A stretch of DNA of 64,000 nucleotides from Geomonas edaphica (GTDB lineage: Bacteria > Desulfobacterota > Desulfuromonadia > Geobacterales > Geobacteraceae). The notes under the pieces were generated by a model. The model searched no databases. It saw only the letters and a program-made list of their open reading frames with translations, and was not told where the DNA came from. Shown one piece after another: positions 1 to 8,487 of this stretch. The stretch is from assembly GCF_004917075.1 (NCBI RefSeq), contig NZ_SSYB01000001.1:372001-436000 (forward strand), in the 5' to 3' direction. Both the position numbers and the translations under genes were made by a program. Numbering within the stretch: the first letter of the stretch is position 1; the number at the start of each line of letters is the position of its first letter.

Positions 1-34
1 GTCTACAAAAGTTATGGGCTAACTGGAAATATAC

Positions 35-63
35 TTGACTTGTGCCTTTGCAGGCGCTATGAT
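35..63 (+). promoter_or_regulatory. sigma70-type promoter of unit A
   Basis: TTGACT (35-40) and TATGAT (58-63) are separated by 17 bp, close to the sigma70 consensus. Transcription would start near 70, so the first gene at 217 has a leader of about 147 nt. The same arrangement, TTGACT-17-TATGTT, heads the second unit at 14453-14481, which suggests the two are expressed together. No operator was recognised. Confidence 0.7.
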
Positions 64-91
64 CGGCCCCAACATTTTGGAACAGCTCCCA

Positions 92-187
92 TGGGGTGCT
101 CTTCCATCCCCAAATAAACTGGTTGACCAGACAAACTGGAGGCCAAGGTTCGCGATTCCGTAAGGAGTTGCCACCTTGGCCTTTTTT
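92..187 (+). promoter_or_regulatory. candidate attenuator leader RNA, copy A
   Basis: A small hairpin (TGGGG 92-96 with CCCCA 108-112) is followed by a core at 124-144, whose last 18 nt read CCAGACAAACTGGAGGCC. Then comes a terminator stem, GGCCAAGG (141-148) with CCTTGGCC (174-181), and six T (182-187). The terminator loop contains a small hairpin, TTCC-GTAA-GGAG. CCAG (127-130) can pair with the upstream CTGG or with the downstream CTGG, so alternative folds are possible. The terminator stands 30 bp before the first start codon, as expected for transcription attenuation. A homologous element lies at 14483-14569. I do not recognise a known riboswitch class; the ligand or factor is unknown. 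Confidence 0.65.
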
Positions 188-216
188 ATTTTCCGAATCG
201 GAAACGGAGGTGCGGC

Positions 217-567
217 GTGGAACTGAGAGTGGCCTTGGCAACCAGTGATGGAACGTCGGTGGACCTGCACTTCGGGCGCGCCGACCGTTTTGCCATCTAC
301 CGGCTGGTCGATGACGGGTGGGAACACCTGGAGGACAGGCTCAATCAACCGGCCTGTGCGGGAGGGGAGCACGCCGACGGCCAGCTCGAACAGACCGCCG
401 AGGTCATCTCCGATTGCCGGGGCGTCGCCGTGGCACTGATCGGTGTTACCGCCATGGATGTCCTTCTCTCGCGGCGCATCATCCCGTTTGTTCTGGAACT
501 TCCCGTGGCAGAAGCCCTTGGCACCCTGCGGAAATCGAAGCTGCTAACCAGAAACATCAACCAATAA
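217..567 (+). CDS. NifX/NafY-like nitrogenase cofactor-binding protein
   Basis: A 116-aa protein of the dinitrogenase iron-molybdenum cofactor biosynthesis family (NifX, NafY and the NifB C-terminal domain). The start (VALATSDG, then the [11 protein letters not shown] segment) and the later [11 protein letters not shown] segment fit this fold. Family members bind and carry nitrogenase-type metal clusters or their precursors. It starts at GTG 217 with ACGGAGGT about 6 nt upstream and is the first gene after the attenuator leader. Its place in an operon with nitrogenase-like subunits suggests a role in storing or inserting their metal cluster. Nothing in the sequence identifies the cluster. The family call is firm and the role is inferred from context. 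Confidence 0.8.
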   Translation: MELRVALATSDGTSVDLHFGRADRFAIYRLVDDGWEHLEDRLNQPACAGGEHADGQLEQTAEVISDCRGVAVALIGVTAMDVLLSRRIIPFVLELPVAEALGTLRKSKLLTRNINQ

Positions 568-577
568 AGGAGGCTGT

Positions 578-1507
578 ATGTCCAGAATCGCCAACAGTAT
601 CACCGACCTCATCGGGAGAACGCCCCTGTTGCGCCTCTCCGCACGCCAGTCCGGCGGCAACGCGGAACTGGTCGCCAAGCTGGAATCCTTCAATCCCGGA
701 GGCTCGGTCAAGGACCGTATCGGCTTCGCCATGATAAAGGCCGCCGAGGAGCAGGGGCTGATCAACAAGGACACGGTGATCATCGAGCCGACCAGCGGTA
801 ACACCGGCATCGCCCTCGCCTATGTCGCGGCTGCCAAAGGATACCGGCTCATCCTCACCATGCCCGACACCATGAGCATCGAGCGCCGCAACCTCTTGAA
901 GGCCTACGGCGCCGAACTGGTGCTCACCCCCGGTGCCAAAGGGATGAAGGGGGCCATCGAGAAGGCGACCGAACTCGCAGCGGCGACCCCCAACTCCTTC
1001 GTGCCGCAGCAGTTCAACAACGGCGCCAACCCCGCCATCCACCGCGCCACCACCGCCGAGGAGATCTGGGAGGACACCGCCGGAAGGGTGGACATCATCG
1101 TCGCAGGTGTCGGGACCGGCGGCACCATCACCGGAGTGGGCGAGGTGCTCAAGGAAAGAAACCCCGCCATCAAGGTGGTCGCCGTCGAGCCGCTTGACTC
1201 CCCGGTGCTCTCAGGTGGCACACCGGCGCCCCACAAGCTCCAGGGAATCGGTGCCGGCTTCGTACCCGCCGTCCTCAACACCCAGGTCTACGACGAGGTC
1301 TACAAGGTGAAGAACGAAGAGGCGTTCGAGACTGCACGCGCCCTGGCGCGCGAGGAGGGGCTGCTGGTCGGCATCTCCGCGGGAGCCGCGGCCTTCGCCG
1401 CACGCCAGGTGGCAAGGCGTCCGGAGAACCAGGGCAAACTGATCGTTGTCGTCCTCCCCGACACCGGTGAGCGCTACCTCTCCACCGCCCTGTTCCAGGA
1501 TGCCTGA
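578..1507 (+). CDS. cysK: cysteine synthase (O-acetylserine sulfhydrylase)
   Basis: A 309-aa PLP enzyme of the cysteine synthase family, which makes cysteine from O-acetylserine and sulfide in the cytoplasm. The PLP lysine is K45 in NPGGSVKDR, the substrate-binding TSGNTG loop follows, and the glycine-rich GTGGTITG phosphate-binding loop is present. Length is normal. AAAGGAGG sits just upstream of ATG 578, and only 10 bp separate it from the NifX-like gene. A cysteine synthase inside a nitrogenase-like and ABC-importer operon suggests that the pathway releases sulfide or a thiol that is captured here. It could use another nucleophile or acceptor, which the sequence cannot settle. Confidence 0.9.
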   Translation: MSRIANSITDLIGRTPLLRLSARQSGGNAELVAKLESFNPGGSVKDRIGFAMIKAAEEQGLINKDTVIIEPTSGNTGIALAYVAAAKGYRLILTMPDTMSIERRNLLKAYGAELVLTPGAKGMKGAIEKATELAAATPNSFVPQQFNNGANPAIHRATTAEEIWEDTAGRVDIIVAGVGTGGTITGVGEVLKERNPAIKVVAVEPLDSPVLSGGTPAPHKLQGIGAGFVPAVLNTQVYDEVYKVKNEEAFETARALAREEGLLVGISAGAAAFAARQVARRPENQGKLIVVVLPDTGERYLSTALFQDA

Positions 1508-1542
1508 TCACGTAACAAAATAACCGAGCCGGAGATACCAAC

Positions 1543-2358
1543 ATGCACGAGATAGCTCTACACAACGTCACCTTTTCCTACGGAAGCCAGATCGTTCTGG
1601 AGGAGATCAACTTCACCGCGTACGCCGGTGAGTTCGTCTGTCTCCTGGGCCCCTCCGGTTGTGGCAAGAGCACGCTGTTGCGGCTGCTGGCAGGTTTGGG
1701 GCAACCGACCTCCGGCCGCCTCACCCTTGACGGCAGCCCCATAACCGGCCCCGGCCTCGACCGTGGGGTCGTGTTCCAGGACTACAGCCTGTTCCCCTGG
1801 ATGACCACCGGGCAGAACGTGGTCCTGGCGCTGAACCAGGCGTTCCCGGGTAAATCGAAGGCGGAGCAGGCCGAGACCGCCCAGGCCTACCTGGAAATGG
1901 TGGGATTGAGCGACGTGTTCGACAAGCTCCCCGGCGCTCTTTCCGGCGGCATGCGCCAGAGGGCCGCCATCGCCCGGGCCTTCGCCATCAACTCGCCGGT
2001 CCTTCTGATGGACGAACCGTTCGGGGCGCTCGACGCCATCACCCGCGCGCGCCTGCAGGATCTGCTTTTACAGCTGTGGCAGCACAACGCGCGGGAACGC
2101 AAGACAGTCTTCTTCGTGACGCACGACGTGGAGGAGGCGATCCTGCTCGCCAACCGCGTGGTCGTGATGGGGCTCAACCCCGGGGCGGTGCGTGGCGTCT
2201 TCGAGGTGGACATCCCGCGTCCCCGCCAGCGCCAAGACCTTTACAGCGACCCCGCTTTCACCAAGCTGCGGGACCAGTTGATCCGCGAACTCAACGCGGA
2301 CGTGCTCCAGGAACTGGACGGCGGCCGCACGGTGCAAAGCGCCGGCGAGGCGATCTGA
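1543..2358 (+). CDS. ABC transporter ATPase, NitT/TauT type
   Basis: A 271-aa nucleotide-binding subunit of the nitrate/sulfonate/taurine importer class (SsuB/TauB-like). Walker A is GPSGCGKST, the signature is LSGGMRQR, Walker B is VLLMDEPFG, and the switch histidine lies in FFVTHDVEEA. It is cytoplasmic and would drive the permease at 5279. It is the only importer ATPase in the two units, so it probably also serves the second permease at 15641, which has none nearby. The following binding-protein gene begins 2 bp after its stop codon, so the two are tightly coupled. Substrate class cannot be read from an ATPase. Confidence 0.9.
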   Translation: MHEIALHNVTFSYGSQIVLEEINFTAYAGEFVCLLGPSGCGKSTLLRLLAGLGQPTSGRLTLDGSPITGPGLDRGVVFQDYSLFPWMTTGQNVVLALNQAFPGKSKAEQAETAQAYLEMVGLSDVFDKLPGALSGGMRQRAAIARAFAINSPVLLMDEPFGALDAITRARLQDLLLQLWQHNARERKTVFFVTHDVEEAILLANRVVVMGLNPGAVRGVFEVDIPRPRQRQDLYSDPAFTKLRDQLIRELNADVLQELDGGRTVQSAGEAI

Positions 2359-2360
2359 GC

Positions 2361-3164
2361 ATGCGGCGCCTCTTCTCATATGTGGTCCTGGCAGCGCTCG
2401 CGCTGATTGCACTCGCGGTTAAGCCGGCACCTGCCCATGCTGAGGTGGTCCGGCTGGGGTGCCTGGATGAGACCGGCAGCGCCCTGGTTCTTCTGGCCGA
2501 TGCCGCGGCGATCTTCAGGGAAGAGGGGGTAGAAGTCAAGCCGGTGCGCTTCAACAGCAGCGCCAGCGGGCTGGCCGCCCTCGCCGCGGGTAAGCTGGAC
2601 GTCGGGGCCTTCGCCGTCGGCGAGACCTTGAAGGCGATAGCCAGGGGCGACCGGATCAGGATCATCGCGGGCGGCGGCAGCGAAAGCTCCGGATCGCTTC
2701 TCGATGAGGTGGATGCGTCAGCCCGCCAGGAGCGCGAGGAGCGCGGCATCGTGGTGATGACCGCTGAACGCCCCGGGGCGCCCGACAAGGAGACACTGGG
2801 CAAGTTGGTCAGCGCGCTCATAAAAGCCGACCTGCTGCTGCAGAGCCAGCCAGTCCGTGCCTGGAGCAGCATCGCGCGGCAGCGACCAGGTAGAGGCAGC
2901 GATTTCCGCTTCGATCCCGATCCCGATTACTGGCGTCTGGCCAGCATCTGGAAGCGGCTCGACCTGCAGGCCCCCGGCATGGCGCGCAGCTTTCTTGCCG
3001 ACCACGTCTACGACGAGATCTACTGTGACGCCCTCCATGACCTGAGAGAAGGGGAGGGGGAGTCCAACCCCGTACTGAAAAAGCTGGCTGAAAAGGCGGT
3101 CTGTCCCCCCGACTGCTGCCCGACCGGCAAAAAGAAACGCACCGACAAAGGAGGTTCGCAATGA
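2361..3164 (+). CDS. short NitT/TauT-like periplasmic binding protein
   Basis: The ATG at 2361 follows the ATPase stop codon by 2 bp and gives a 267-aa protein with a signal peptide (MRRLFSYVVLAALALIAL, cleavage near AHA). It opens like an SsuA/TauA binding protein (VRLGCLDETGSALVLL, then EEGVEV and the LAAGKLDVGAF segment). It is about 75 residues shorter than the two binding proteins that follow, and the middle part of the usual second lobe seems absent. The tail carries CPPDCCP, a vicinal cysteine pair. Its last codons overlap the next gene by 4 bp. It may be a divergent accessory binding protein or a decayed copy; the intact frame and tight spacing favour function. Confidence 0.65.
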   Translation: MRRLFSYVVLAALALIALAVKPAPAHAEVVRLGCLDETGSALVLLADAAAIFREEGVEVKPVRFNSSASGLAALAAGKLDVGAFAVGETLKAIARGDRIRIIAGGGSESSGSLLDEVDASARQEREERGIVVMTAERPGAPDKETLGKLVSALIKADLLLQSQPVRAWSSIARQRPGRGSDFRFDPDPDYWRLASIWKRLDLQAPGMARSFLADHVYDEIYCDALHDLREGEGESNPVLKKLAEKAVCPPDCCPTGKKKRTDKGGSQ

Positions 3165-4189
3165 AAAGGATTTTTGCAGTGGTACTCATGATCGCCCTGC
3201 TGGCCGGCAGCGCCTACGGCGCGGCCCTGCCCAAGCTGAGGGTGGGGTACGTGCCGGAACCGGCCCACGGACTCTACTTCGTGGCCAAGGAAAAAGGGTT
3301 CTTCAAGGAAGAGGGGGTGGACGTCGACCTATACCAGTTCGGCAGCGCGGCCGAAGGCATGGCGGCGCTCAAGGCCGAGAAGCTCGACGTTGGCACCTTC
3401 GGCACAACGGCGCCCTTGGTCTTTATCAGCAAGGGGAGCGAGTTCACCTTCATCGGCGGCATGATGATCGGCGGACAGGCCATCATCACCCGTCCCGAGC
3501 GGCTCGCAGAGCTTTCCGGCAAGGACCTGAAGGTCTACAAGGGGAAAAAGATCGGCCTGGTCAAGCTCTCCACCGGCGACGTCATCTTCAAGGGTGCCCT
3601 GAAGAAGGCCGGGATCGACTACAAGAAGGACGTGAACTTCGTCGAGTTCGGCAGCGTCGCGGCGGTAGTCGAGGCGGTCAAGAAGGGGGCGGTCGATGCC
3701 GGGCTGGTATTCCCGCCGCACTTTTCACTGGCGGAAAAGAACCACGGCCTCAAGGTCGCCCACTACATCGAGGATTTCTATCCCGACTACACCTGCTGCC
3801 GCATCGTAGCACCCACGGCCCAGGTGAAGGCGAATCCCGACACCTACCGGCGCTTCCTCGCGGGGCTGATCCGCGCCTACCGCTTCTACAAGACCAACCC
3901 CGACGAGACGGTGAAGATCTACACCCGCGCGCTGAAGATCGACGAGGACATCATCCGCAACGAGACCTACGTGAAACGGGTGGCCGAATCGAACCCGGAC
4001 CCTCTCAGGAAGGGGATCCTCGACTTCTGGCAGCACATTCGGGACGCGGGCTACATCACCCATGACTACCCGATCGATCAACACATCAACACGACGCTAT
4101 ACAAGCAGGCGCTCGACTCGATCGTGAAGCGTGAGCCCAAGGACAAGGTGTACCAGCAGATGCTGGCCTTCTACAAAAAGAACAACTGA
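3161..4189 (+). CDS. NitT/TauT-family ABC substrate-binding protein
   Basis: A 342-aa secreted protein with a signal peptide ending near AYGA, then LRVGYVPEPAHGLYFVAKEKGFF, the classic opening of SsuA/TauA/NMT1-type binding proteins. KAEKLDVGTFGTTAPL is the usual ligand-loop region. A vicinal cysteine pair at C212-C213 (YTCCRIV) also occurs in the next protein and in the one at 14595. The start ATG overlaps the previous stop by 4 bp and has AAAGGAGG upstream. It would deliver the substrate to the permease at 5279. The family binds nitrate, sulfonates, pyrimidines and other small molecules, so the ligand is not identified. Confidence 0.85.
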   Translation: MKRIFAVVLMIALLAGSAYGAALPKLRVGYVPEPAHGLYFVAKEKGFFKEEGVDVDLYQFGSAAEGMAALKAEKLDVGTFGTTAPLVFISKGSEFTFIGGMMIGGQAIITRPERLAELSGKDLKVYKGKKIGLVKLSTGDVIFKGALKKAGIDYKKDVNFVEFGSVAAVVEAVKKGAVDAGLVFPPHFSLAEKNHGLKVAHYIEDFYPDYTCCRIVAPTAQVKANPDTYRRFLAGLIRAYRFYKTNPDETVKIYTRALKIDEDIIRNETYVKRVAESNPDPLRKGILDFWQHIRDAGYITHDYPIDQHINTTLYKQALDSIVKREPKDKVYQQMLAFYKKNN

Positions 4190-4221
4190 TACGCGCCAGC
4201 CGGCGCACAAGGAGCCATACC

Positions 4222-5271
4222 ATGAAACGCATCTTTACCATCATCCTCTCACTGGCGCTGCTCGCGCTGGGTGGTGTGACCGCGGGGGCCGCTGAGCTGC
4301 ACAAGCTCAAGGTGGGACATCTCCCCACCTCCGGACACCTGCTCTACTTCGTCGCCAAGGAAAAAGGGTTCTTTCAGCAGGAAGGTCTCGACGTGGAACT
4401 GTTCCGCTTCACCAACTCCGGCGAGGGGCTGACCGCCATCAAGAGCGGCAAGCTCGACATCGGCTCCTTCGGCACCTCGGCGCCGCTCGCCTTCATCGCC
4501 AACGGAGCCGACTTCACCATCTTCGGCGGCCAGATGGGGGAAGGGCACGCCCTGATCGCGAAGCCAGAGAACGCGGCACGCTTCAGGGATCTCAAGAATT
4601 ACCGCGGGGCCACCATCGGCGCCATCCGTCTCGCCACCGGCGATGTTGTCTTTCGCGCGGCACTGCACCAGGCCGGGCTTGACTGGCGCAAGGACCTGAC
4701 CATCAAGGAGTTCGACTCGCCGGCGGCGGTGCAGGAGGCGGTGAAAAAGGGCGCGGTAGACGCCGGCCTCACCTGGATCCCTTACTACACGATGGCCGAG
4801 AAGCAGGGGCTCGCGGTGGTGAAATACTCCGGCGACGTAATCAAGTCGCACACCTGCTGCCGCCAGGTGGCCCTGACCTCAACGGTCAAGGCGCGCCAGG
4901 CCGATTTCGAGAAGTTCATGGTCGCGCTTTTGAAGGCGTACCGCTTCTACCAGGGGAACCACAAGGAAACCGTGGACATCGTGGCCAAGTACGTCCAGGT
5001 CGACAAGGCGGACCTAAACAAGGACATCTACGGTGGGCACCTGCTGGTGAGCCCGGACCCGCACAAGGAGAGCGTGGTGCAGTTCTGGGATTTCATGAAG
5101 AAGGCCGATTTCATCAAGTCCAGGGACGCCATAGAGCCACACATCAACACGGCCCTTTACGCACAGGCCCTGACGGACCTCTCCAGGCGCGAGCCCAAGG
5201 AGAAGCTCTGGGCCAGCCTGGACCGGGATTTCCGTGACGGGGACCCGACCCTGCACATCAAAAAACACTGA
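4222..5271 (+). CDS. NitT/TauT-family ABC substrate-binding protein, paralogue
   Basis: A 349-aa paralogue of the preceding gene, with a signal peptide and LKVGHLPTSGHLLYFVAKEKGFF at the start of the mature domain. KSGKLDIGSFGTSAPL matches the ligand-loop region of its neighbour. The vicinal pair is again at C212-C213 (HTCCRQV). It probably arose by tandem duplication and now differs over most of its length, so the two may bind related but different ligands or sit with different permeases. It starts at ATG 4222 after AAGGAG and ends 7 bp before the permease. Confidence 0.85.
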   Translation: MKRIFTIILSLALLALGGVTAGAAELHKLKVGHLPTSGHLLYFVAKEKGFFQQEGLDVELFRFTNSGEGLTAIKSGKLDIGSFGTSAPLAFIANGADFTIFGGQMGEGHALIAKPENAARFRDLKNYRGATIGAIRLATGDVVFRAALHQAGLDWRKDLTIKEFDSPAAVQEAVKKGAVDAGLTWIPYYTMAEKQGLAVVKYSGDVIKSHTCCRQVALTSTVKARQADFEKFMVALLKAYRFYQGNHKETVDIVAKYVQVDKADLNKDIYGGHLLVSPDPHKESVVQFWDFMKKADFIKSRDAIEPHINTALYAQALTDLSRREPKEKLWASLDRDFRDGDPTLHIKKH

Positions 5272-5278
5272 GGTTGCC

Positions 5279-6235
5279 ATGGAAGCTGTCCTATCAGCGG
5301 GAGCCCGTCTTCAGCGGGCCAGCATTGCCAGACGCCTGATCCTCTCCCCGGCGAGCGTCGTTTTCGTCCTGCTCCTTGCGGAACTGTTCTGGCCGGTACC
5401 GGGCGAGGCATATCCCGCTTACCTACTTGCCCTGACCGCCGCGGTGGAGCTGGTTTACCTGGTGCGCCTGAGCCTGGTGCGTCGCGATAAGGGCGTGGCG
5501 GCCGCCGGGGACGTCGCCGCCATCATCTTCGGAGTCCTGCTGGCTTGGCACCTCTGCACCACCCGCTTCGTGCTCCTGGACAAGATGCTTTTCCCGAAGC
5601 CGGAACCGGTGCTGCGTCTGTTCGTGAGCGAACTCCCGGACATGCTGAAGGGGCTCGTCAACTCCCTGATCCTGCTGGTGAGCGGCTACCTGATCGCGCT
5701 TGCCACCGCCATCCCTTTAGGACTTCTGGTCGGCTGGCGCATGCGGCTCTTCAACGCGGTACACCCCTTTACCAAGGTGCTCGGCCCGATCCCGCCTATC
5801 GTGTACATCCCCTACGCGATAGCGCTCCTGCCGAGCTTCAGAGCCGCCTCGATTTTCGTCATCTTCATCGGCGCCTTCTGGCCGGTGTTCATCAACACGG
5901 TGAACGGGGTCTTCAATATACACAAGGGGCTCCTCGATTCGGCGCGGGTGCTGAGCCTTTCCGAGCGGACCCTGCTCTTCAGGGTGATCCTTCCCGGGGC
6001 AATGCCGTCCATCTGCACCGGCGCCACCTTGGGCCTCGTCTTTGCCCTGGTGCTTCTGACCGCCGCCGAACTCATCGGCGCCAACTCGGGCATCGGCTGG
6101 TACGTGAAGAACTTCGCGGACTTCGCTGATTACAAGCGCGTGGTGGTCGGCATCATCTTCATCAGCATCGTCGTTACCGTCATCACCTGGGGCACTGAGC
6201 GCCTGGAGCGCCGCCTGCTGCGCTGGCGCAACTGA
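5279..6235 (+). CDS. ABC transporter permease, NitT/TauT type
   Basis: The ATG at 5279, 7 bp after the binding-protein stop, gives a 318-aa membrane protein of the binding-protein-dependent permease family. Hydrophobic segments fill most of the sequence. The C-terminal half has the coupling-loop region (SARVLSLSERTLLFRVILPGAMPSI) that contacts the ATPase. An N-terminal extension of about 90 residues with extra hydrophobic segments comes before the usual core. It forms the inner-membrane channel of the importer with the ATPase at 1543. The second permease at 15641 is about 65 residues shorter and lacks this extension. Confidence 0.85.
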   Translation: MEAVLSAGARLQRASIARRLILSPASVVFVLLLAELFWPVPGEAYPAYLLALTAAVELVYLVRLSLVRRDKGVAAAGDVAAIIFGVLLAWHLCTTRFVLLDKMLFPKPEPVLRLFVSELPDMLKGLVNSLILLVSGYLIALATAIPLGLLVGWRMRLFNAVHPFTKVLGPIPPIVYIPYAIALLPSFRAASIFVIFIGAFWPVFINTVNGVFNIHKGLLDSARVLSLSERTLLFRVILPGAMPSICTGATLGLVFALVLLTAAELIGANSGIGWYVKNFADFADYKRVVVGIIFISIVVTVITWGTERLERRLLRWRN

Positions 6236-6255
6236 ACAAGCTACAAGGAGTGCAC

Positions 6256-6912
6256 ATGAGTAACAACAACGGGGTCAAGAGCTGCAGCGACTGCGGCACC
6301 CTCAATTGCTACAAACTGAATGCCAGCTTCCCCAAGGGGTGCCTCACCATGGGACTGGACCAAGAGGACCTGGCCGAGGCGGTCGAACTCTATCGCAACG
6401 ACCCGTTGGTCTCCAAAATATCCTGCTCCGCCGCCGAGGTGGAGGGGACCTACTACGGCCAACTGACGCGGGTCGAGGAGATCGCCGCATTCGCACGCCG
6501 CGCCGGTATCACCAAAATCGGGATCGCGAGCTGCGTCGGCCTGGCCGCCGAGGCCCGCACCTTCGCCAAGTTCCTCGAGTCGCAGGGAATTGCCTCCTAC
6601 AGCGTCCTTTGCAAGGTCGGTGCGGTGGAAAAGACCGAGACCGGCATCCCGAAGGAGCACAAGATCGACCCTGATGCACACGAGTCGATGTGCAACCCCG
6701 TCCTGCAGGCGCGGCTTCTGGCCAAACAGGATACCGAGCTGAATGTGGTGGTGGGGCTCTGCGTCGGGCACGACTCCCTCTTCATCAAGTACTCGCAGGC
6801 GCCGGTCACCTACCTGGTGGTGAAGGATCGCGTGCTGGCCCATAACCCCGTCGGCGCCCTTTATACCGGCGGGACCTACTACAAGAAACTCTTCGATGGG
6901 AAGCTGCGCTGA
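6256..6912 (+). CDS. DUF1847 metal-binding-type protein
   Basis: A 218-aa protein of the DUF1847 family, whose function is not established. A cysteine cluster at the start (C10, C13, C18, C29) looks like a metal or Fe-S site. More cysteines lie in IASCVGLA, MCNPVL and GLCVGHD. The ATG at 6256 has AAGGAG 5 nt upstream; the nearby GTG at 6250 is inside that ribosome site and is rejected. It sits directly before the nitrogenase-like pair, so it may help with cluster maturation or electron supply. That role is only an inference from position. Confidence 0.7.
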   Translation: MSNNNGVKSCSDCGTLNCYKLNASFPKGCLTMGLDQEDLAEAVELYRNDPLVSKISCSAAEVEGTYYGQLTRVEEIAAFARRAGITKIGIASCVGLAAEARTFAKFLESQGIASYSVLCKVGAVEKTETGIPKEHKIDPDAHESMCNPVLQARLLAKQDTELNVVVGLCVGHDSLFIKYSQAPVTYLVVKDRVLAHNPVGALYTGGTYYKKLFDGKLR

Positions 6913-6954
6913 CCTTCTGCGCCGCGCCCGCTTCAAAGTAGAAATGGAGGCACC

Positions 6955-8487
6955 ATGAGTTATTTCGACAACAAGGTCCCGCCCAAGCGCGAGGACCGTC
7001 TGAACGCCGTGATCGCCCACCAGGACAGCATCTGCGGCCTGGCCCGGAAAGGGAAGGGGGGCAAGAGTTGCCTCATCGACGACGGCGAACGCGGCTTCAC
7101 CCAGGGGACCATCTGCCTGTTGCTGCCGGCCCTCGCCATGCTGAACTCCCTGCCGGACAACGTCGTGCTCCTGCATAGCGCCCTTGGTTGCGGCTCCTGC
7201 ACCCATTCCCAAAACGCCAATGTTCGCATGGGGAGTAACGCCCGCAGGGGCAAGGCGCAGGACGGCATCTGGCTCTCCACCGCCCTCGACGAAACCGACG
7301 TCATCAGCGGCGGCGAGGACAAGCTGGAGCGGGCCATCATCGAGGCGGACCGGCGCTACCGCCCAGCCAGCATCACCATCGTGGCGGGATGCGTCCCCGG
7401 GATCATCGGCGACGACATCGACGGGGTGGCGCAGAGGCTGCAGTCCCAGGTGAGCGCGAAGCTCCTTCCCGTGCACTGCGAAGGTTTCAAGACCAAGATT
7501 TGGGCCACCGCCTACGATGCGGTCTACCACACCATCGGTCGCAACCTGCTGGTAGAGAAGGGGGTGGCCGAGTACACACCGCAGGACGAGCTGGAAGTGC
7601 TCCGCGAGCAGGAACGGTTGGCGCGTACCGTCAACCTCATGAACGTCTCGTCTATGGGGCGGGTGGACGAGCAGGAACTGGAGCGTTTGCTGGCGAGCCT
7701 TGGCCTGGAGGTGAACGTCTTCCCCGTGTTCGCCCACCCGGATTCTTTCGTCAAGGCGACCCGCGCGGCACTGTCCATCAGCACCTGCCCGACCCATGAC
7801 GACTATTTCCTGGGCTACCTGGAGGAGCGTTTCAACGTCCCCTCCATCATCAAGCACATGCCGATCGGTATCGAGAACACGAGCCTCTGGATCAGGGACG
7901 TCGCCAAGGTGTTCGGCTTCGAGGAGCAGGCCGAGCGGCTGATCGCCGCCGAGGAGGCGGAGCTGAGAGAGGCCCTCGCTGAGTTCCGTCCGCTCTTCCA
8001 GGGGAAAAAGGTCTTCGTCAGCGCCGGCGAGTTCCGCGCCCTGGCGACCGCGCGCCTGCTCCAGGAGATCGGCCTCGAGGTGGTCGGCATACGCTCCTTC
8101 CACCACGACCATTTCGCCGAGGTGGAGTACGAGAAGCTGGCCCGCGAGGCGAAGACGGATTACGTGGTCGACATCGCCAACGTGCAGCCCTTCGAGGAGG
8201 CGAACCTTCTGAACCGGCTCAAGCCTGATCTCTTCCTCGGGCATGCCAATGGCAACATGACGGCGGCGAAGCTCGGCATCCCCACTCACGTCATCTACAA
8301 CACGGGGCTTGCCTACATCGGCTACCGCGGCGTCTACGAGCTCGCGCGCCGCCTGCACCGCCAACTCTCGAACCCGGCCTACAACAGGAACCTGGCCGAG
8401 AACCTGCGGCTCCCCTACAGCGACGCCTGGTACGAGGCCGAGCCGTTTTCCTATCTCAACACCCGCGGGAGGAGCGTCAATGAGTGA
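6955..8487 (+). CDS. nitrogenase component-1-like alpha subunit (NifD-like)
   Basis: A 510-aa protein of the nitrogenase component 1 family. Three cysteines in the spacing used for P-cluster ligands are present: C54, C79 (LHSALGC) and C146 (AGCVPGIIGDD). C278 in SISTC falls where NifD has its cofactor cysteine. By my alignment of GIPTHVIY with the NifD segment that carries the cofactor histidine, that histidine is replaced by Y448, with H445 nearby. The protein is thus not a standard NifD, and no NifH is adjacent. Family relatives include NifE, protochlorophyllide reductase subunits, coenzyme F430 biosynthesis proteins and methylthio-alkane reductase. The neighbours (cysK, importer, corrinoid methyltransferases) suggest reductive cleavage of a small organic compound. 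It overlaps the next gene by 8 bp. Confidence 0.8.
   Translation: MSYFDNKVPPKREDRLNAVIAHQDSICGLARKGKGGKSCLIDDGERGFTQGTICLLLPALAMLNSLPDNVVLLHSALGCGSCTHSQNANVRMGSNARRGKAQDGIWLSTALDETDVISGGEDKLERAIIEADRRYRPASITIVAGCVPGIIGDDIDGVAQRLQSQVSAKLLPVHCEGFKTKIWATAYDAVYHTIGRNLLVEKGVAEYTPQDELEVLREQERLARTVNLMNVSSMGRVDEQELERLLASLGLEVNVFPVFAHPDSFVKATRAALSISTCPTHDDYFLGYLEERFNVPSIIKHMPIGIENTSLWIRDVAKVFGFEEQAERLIAAEEAELREALAEFRPLFQGKKVFVSAGEFRALATARLLQEIGLEVVGIRSFHHDHFAEVEYEKLAREAKTDYVVDIANVQPFEEANLLNRLKPDLFLGHANGNMTAAKLGIPTHVIYNTGLAYIGYRGVYELARRLHRQLSNPAYNRNLAENLRLPYSDAWYEAEPFSYLNTRGRSVNE

Noticed and set aside
6241-8364. 707-codon minus-strand open frame
   Set aside because: It is the shadow of the DUF1847 and NifD-like genes in GC-rich DNA; no ribosome site and no domain.
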